Origin: Prorocentrum cordatum
Taxonomy: Eukaryota > Sar > Dinophyceae > Prorocentrales > Prorocentraceae
DNA length: 64,000 nt
Direction: 5' to 3'
Assembly (NCBI GenBank): GCA_963575745.1
Contig: CAUYUJ010020281.1
Span: 363,960-427,959, forward strand
The notes under the pieces are model-generated. The model made no database searches. It was not told where the DNA came from and worked only from the letters and a program-made list of their open reading frames with translations. Below are positions 61,289 to 64,000 of this stretch, piece after piece (positions within the stretch are counted from its first letter, which is position 1; every line of letters starts with the position of its first letter). Made by a program: the position numbers and the translations under genes.

Positions 61289-64000
61289 TACACTAATCGT
61301 GAATTGCATACGGTCAGCGACGCTAGGTCCAAAGGCGTGCTGAAACAGCTGATGGATAATCCATCGATGCTGACAGCATTTGCGGAGCAATCCGCCTCTG
61401 AGGCCACGGCGCGCTGCAGTGCTGAGCTCCAGCATCTGAGGGAAGCCCAGATGCTGGCAGATATTGTAGGCACATCTTCTTCATCTTGAAGATGGCAGGG
61501 CGACGTCGCCCCCTCGTCGTCTTGCCTGTTGGCTGAAAAGCCGGGGGGTAACAAGGACAGCGGGGTAACCTGCCTTAGTAAGAGGGCTTTTGTCATTGAA
61601 GATACGAGGGGGGCATGTGCTGACCTCCGCACACGAGGTTATATTTGTGATCGTATTTCCCACAACGAACTTATGACAAGCGTGGGCACAAACTACCTAG
61701 GTGCGGTGACCAGTGGAGATTACACTCTCATATGGATCAGTACTCCGGGTGACTGGTACGTAAGAACTCCAGGAAAGAGAGTGGCCCCACATTGGTCACG
61801 TATCCAGAACCTATTGATAAAAGCCAAGAAACTCCGCATGAAGATCATAATGTTTGGTCCCCCAGGATATGTTTGGAAGTTATCTCCAGTACGTGATACT
61901 CTGGAAGATCTAAAATTGTCAGTAATACGGATGCGTTTGTGTCATTTCGGTATTCGGTTCAATATGCAAGACAGTACACCAAGCGGTACTTATATGCAGG
62001 TAGCATCATCAATGCCGATTAGCTCGAAGCTGTGGGCATGTACCTGTAATCAGGCAATGCCACAACATGTGTTGGATTGGTACGGCCATACAGTACGGCA
62101 TGCTGAATGGCGAGCTCAGACACGTACTACACTCATCCGTCACTTGAACGACAACATCCTGGGGAGCACCACCACGCACGGAAACGTGCCCGTATACTTA
62201 AATACGTATACACGTACAGACCATAACATCCGTCACTACGTGACGACTAATAAGGGAGGACCAAAATGGTCTGAAGTCATCCGACGTGTAACAATCAACC
62301 TGGATACCAATGCGGTTATTCAGGATATCTCAGTCACCGATCAACCAACAGGATATGATTGGCATGCACCATTACCTGCAGGGGTTGCCAACATCAGCAC
62401 TCGGTTGTATTGGCAACCCGAGGAACCGGTCTTGCTCGGAAACGAGCCTACTCAATCACCACAGAAACATCGACGCGTCATCATAGATGATTGTTCTCTC
62501 CCCCTCCCGACTCTGGCGATTGACGCATGTACCCATTCAACCGCGACAATGAGTACACAGACCGACGAACAAGACGAGCAAGTTTTACCCACTGAATCGC
62601 GTATAAAGCAGAAGGAGAGGCTCAAAGCCGAAAAGGAAGCAGGCATCAAGCCTCGCCGCATTAAAAAGCACGTTGAAGACGGAAACGATGATTGCGGCGA
62701 CGACTTGTCAGGACTCGGACAGGATCTTATGGCAACCTGGAGTACTGACGTCCCTGTTGAGCTGATAAGCTCCGACGAGGACGATGACCTGTTCCTTACC
62801 CTCCCCACATCTATGCCCGACACACGCGCTAACATATACAGCATAGTTGCTACACTATGTTATGGTCATAACAACTGCGTGGATATGTTGGAGCTTTGTG
62901 GCGGTGAGGGTGGCATCTCAGAGCTTGCCTTCTCAAGGGGACTTTCCTCAGGCGGCAACTTGGACAAGACTACATATGTCGACCTGGGAGACCCCTCGGT
63001 GCAGCAAGTTATAGACCATTACTTTGCTATATGCTACGTGCGAGTTGCCATGCTGCAACCCAGCTTTCGCACCACAGGACCACCATCCTACTACAACTAC
63101 AAAGTCAACTACAACACTTGGGAACAGCACCATAAAGAAGACTTACCACACATAACTTATTGTGGTAAAATTGCTGTAACCCAAGATGACTCTCGGAGGT
63201 GGTTTATACGCGAACAACCTACAGGAACATGGGTCGATGATATTTCTCCATGGAAGAAGCTTGCCAACCGACCACACATTACAACCGTACGCATTGACCA
63301 ATGCGCTACGGGACTTAAAGACACGACTGGTGACTATATTAAGGAGCCGACAAATATCACCAGCAACGACGAGACAATTCTTAAACCCTTTGAGCGACTC
63401 AAGTGTAACGGTCAGCATGTGCACGCACAACCGTGCAATACCGAGCTTTCACTGGCACAAAAATACACCCGACGACTGCAGTCTGCCTTCGTGGAAGCTG
63501 TATATCTGGCGAAAGCCATTGACACCACGCGCGGAAACGCGCCTATAAGCACCGCACATGCTTATCCCACAGACCTTCCCGATCAAGCTGAACCAGGCGA
63601 AGGTATGAGACGCATCGGTGATCGTATCATCCCAAAGGTGGCTACTTGCCCGGCATGCATCGACAACGTCCGAAAGGACAGTCCCAGCCATAACAGAGAC
63701 CCTACGCAGTGTAAATTTCATGATTCCATCTCTGTATATTGGCCATGTCCAGCATGTCAGAGGGATCTTACGAGAAGCAGGGGTGTTAAGAACCACCTCG
63801 ATACCGAACCTGGTAAATGCCGTTTTGCTGAACCATTTAAATTACCAGACGACCGCGACCCCGAAGGCAAAACCGTGCCAGCTTGGTGGAAACCCTTACC
63901 TAAACCTGGTGAGGGCCAAGCTTCAGCTTCAGGTGGCCGTCAAGGCGCACACGCCAGGCCACCGCGACCACGATCCTTCGGTAACGTCGATCCGACATCC
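61289..64000 (+). CDS. Pol continuation: methyltransferase-like and zinc-finger-like regions (partial, runs off the window)
   Basis: The frame of the RING/protease ORF continues after TGA 61286 and is broken once more by TGA 61487; from 61490 to 64000 it has no stop. Visible parts: a globular region with LWISTPGDWYVRTPGKR-like sequence (TLIWISTPGDWYVRTPGK, about 61725-61780) and MKIIMFGPPGYVWKLSPVRD (61838-61897); an acidic/basic linker; from ATG 62885 MLELCGGEGGISELAFSRG, which resembles motif I of SAM-dependent methyltransferases, followed by YVRVAMLQPSFRTTGPPSYY and ITYCGKIAV; and two Cys/His clusters near 63647-63830 (CPACIDNVRKDSPSHNRDPT-QC, WPCPACQRDL...H...C) that look like zinc fingers before an integrase. 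Methyltransferase capture by copia elements of dinoflagellates has been reported; whether this domain is active or homologous is not certain. Confidence 0.6.

Larger units (their letters stand above)
53153..63542 (+). repeat. Array of 32 GNRA-tetraloop mini-palindromes inside retroelement coding sequence
   Basis: Form: 5-bp stem, 4-nt loop, usually GCNNG-GNAA-CNNGC. Start positions: 53153, 53191 (6-bp stem), 53520, 54026, 54576, 54903, 55051, 55543, 55618, 55834, 56086, 56287, 56514, 56639, 57090, 57171, 58314, 58575, 58815, 58993, 59403, 59890, 59971, 60460, 60493, 61028, 61117, 61382, 61560, 62176, 62434, 63529. Loops: GAAA 17, GCAA 8, GTAA 2, GAGA 2, GGAA 1, GATA 1, GACA 1. By my count 27 stems pair perfectly, three have one G-T pair and two (56086, 57171) one A-C mismatch. 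Ten different stems occur (GCAGG, GCGGG, GCGAG, GCTCG, GCTGG, GCCTG, GCACG, GCGCG, GCGGA, CGTTG), always with the matching complement. Codon phase varies: loop G at codon position 2 in 26, position 1 in 2, position 3 in 4. Confidence 0.95.
52743..64000 (+). mobile_element. Giant copia-like retrotransposon, 5' two thirds, truncated by the window end
   Basis: A continuous plus-strand coding region of more than 11 kb, in overlapping frames: Gag-like, CCHC knuckle, acidic linker, Tpt1-like RNA 2'-phosphotransferase, RING-H2, retropepsin-like, methyltransferase-like and zinc-finger-like regions. Gag, CCHC and protease in this order identify an LTR-type element; the domain style matches what I know of dinoflagellate Ty1/copia-related elements. 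Terminal repeats and a primer-binding site could not be identified. Reverse transcriptase, RNase H and integrase would lie to the right of 64000. GC content and codon use look more balanced than in the repeats to the left. The most unusual property is the array of GNRA-loop palindromes listed separately. Confidence 0.85.

Noticed and set aside
61531-61542. GGCT GAAA AGCC hairpin
   Set aside because: It has a GNRA loop but only a 4-bp stem and not the GCNNG form; expected occasionally by chance, so not counted.

Overview
The window reads as nuclear DNA of a dinoflagellate. The strongest evidence is a complete 22-nt dinoflagellate spliced-leader (DinoSL) sequence at 15009-15030, directly followed by a decayed second copy, and further SL relics at 41961-41981 and 54689-54710. 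This is the signature of trans-spliced mRNAs that were reverse transcribed and reinserted. GC-rich gene-poor DNA, intronless isolated genes, decayed LINEs and very abundant simple and satellite repeats all agree. There are no bacterial operons, and I saw no rRNA, tRNA or CRISPR array.

Layout. 0-12 kb: a dual-specificity phosphatase gene (1192-2205) among minisatellites and microsatellites. 12-13 kb: a calmodulin-like EF-hand gene (12185-12637). 13-20 kb: a large satellite field built of short CCCAAGAGG/CCTCTTGGG modules with a 1.2 kb higher-order repeat, broken by the SL tandem and an exon-like open frame (15178-15777). 20-26 kb: a membrane-protein gene (21435-22256), a LINE ORF1 remnant with one in-frame stop, and a 750-bp GGT tract. 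26.7-29.1 kb: a 1.2 kb tandem segmental duplication. 29-40 kb: GC-rich and repeat-rich DNA with no secure gene. 40.7-44.7 kb: a perfect 21-bp foldback hairpin and pieces of two or more LINEs. 45-49.4 kb: a 4.4 kb imperfect palindrome whose arms carry divergently oriented decayed copies of one gene and a 69-T run. 50.7-51.4 kb: a possible myristoylated protein.

52.7-64.0 kb (running off the end) is a very large copia-like retrotransposon. It is spread over overlapping ORFs: a Gag-like protein with two hydrophobic helices, a CCHC zinc knuckle, an acidic linker ORF, a 1085-aa ORF with a Tpt1/KptA-type RNA 2'-phosphotransferase domain, a RING-H2 plus retropepsin-like ORF, and a last open frame with a methyltransferase-like motif and zinc-finger-like motifs. 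Reverse transcriptase and integrase, if present, lie beyond the window.

The most striking signal is inside this element: 32 short palindromes, about one per 330 bp, nearly all a 5-bp stem closed by a GNRA-type tetraloop (for example GCAGG GAAA CCTGC). Stem sequences differ between copies but stay complementary. The motif occurs in all three codon phases, so selection or insertion appears to act on DNA or RNA rather than on the peptide. I know of no description of such an array and consider it the best candidate for a new system here. Known domains were recognised by eye from motifs; no database search was possible.
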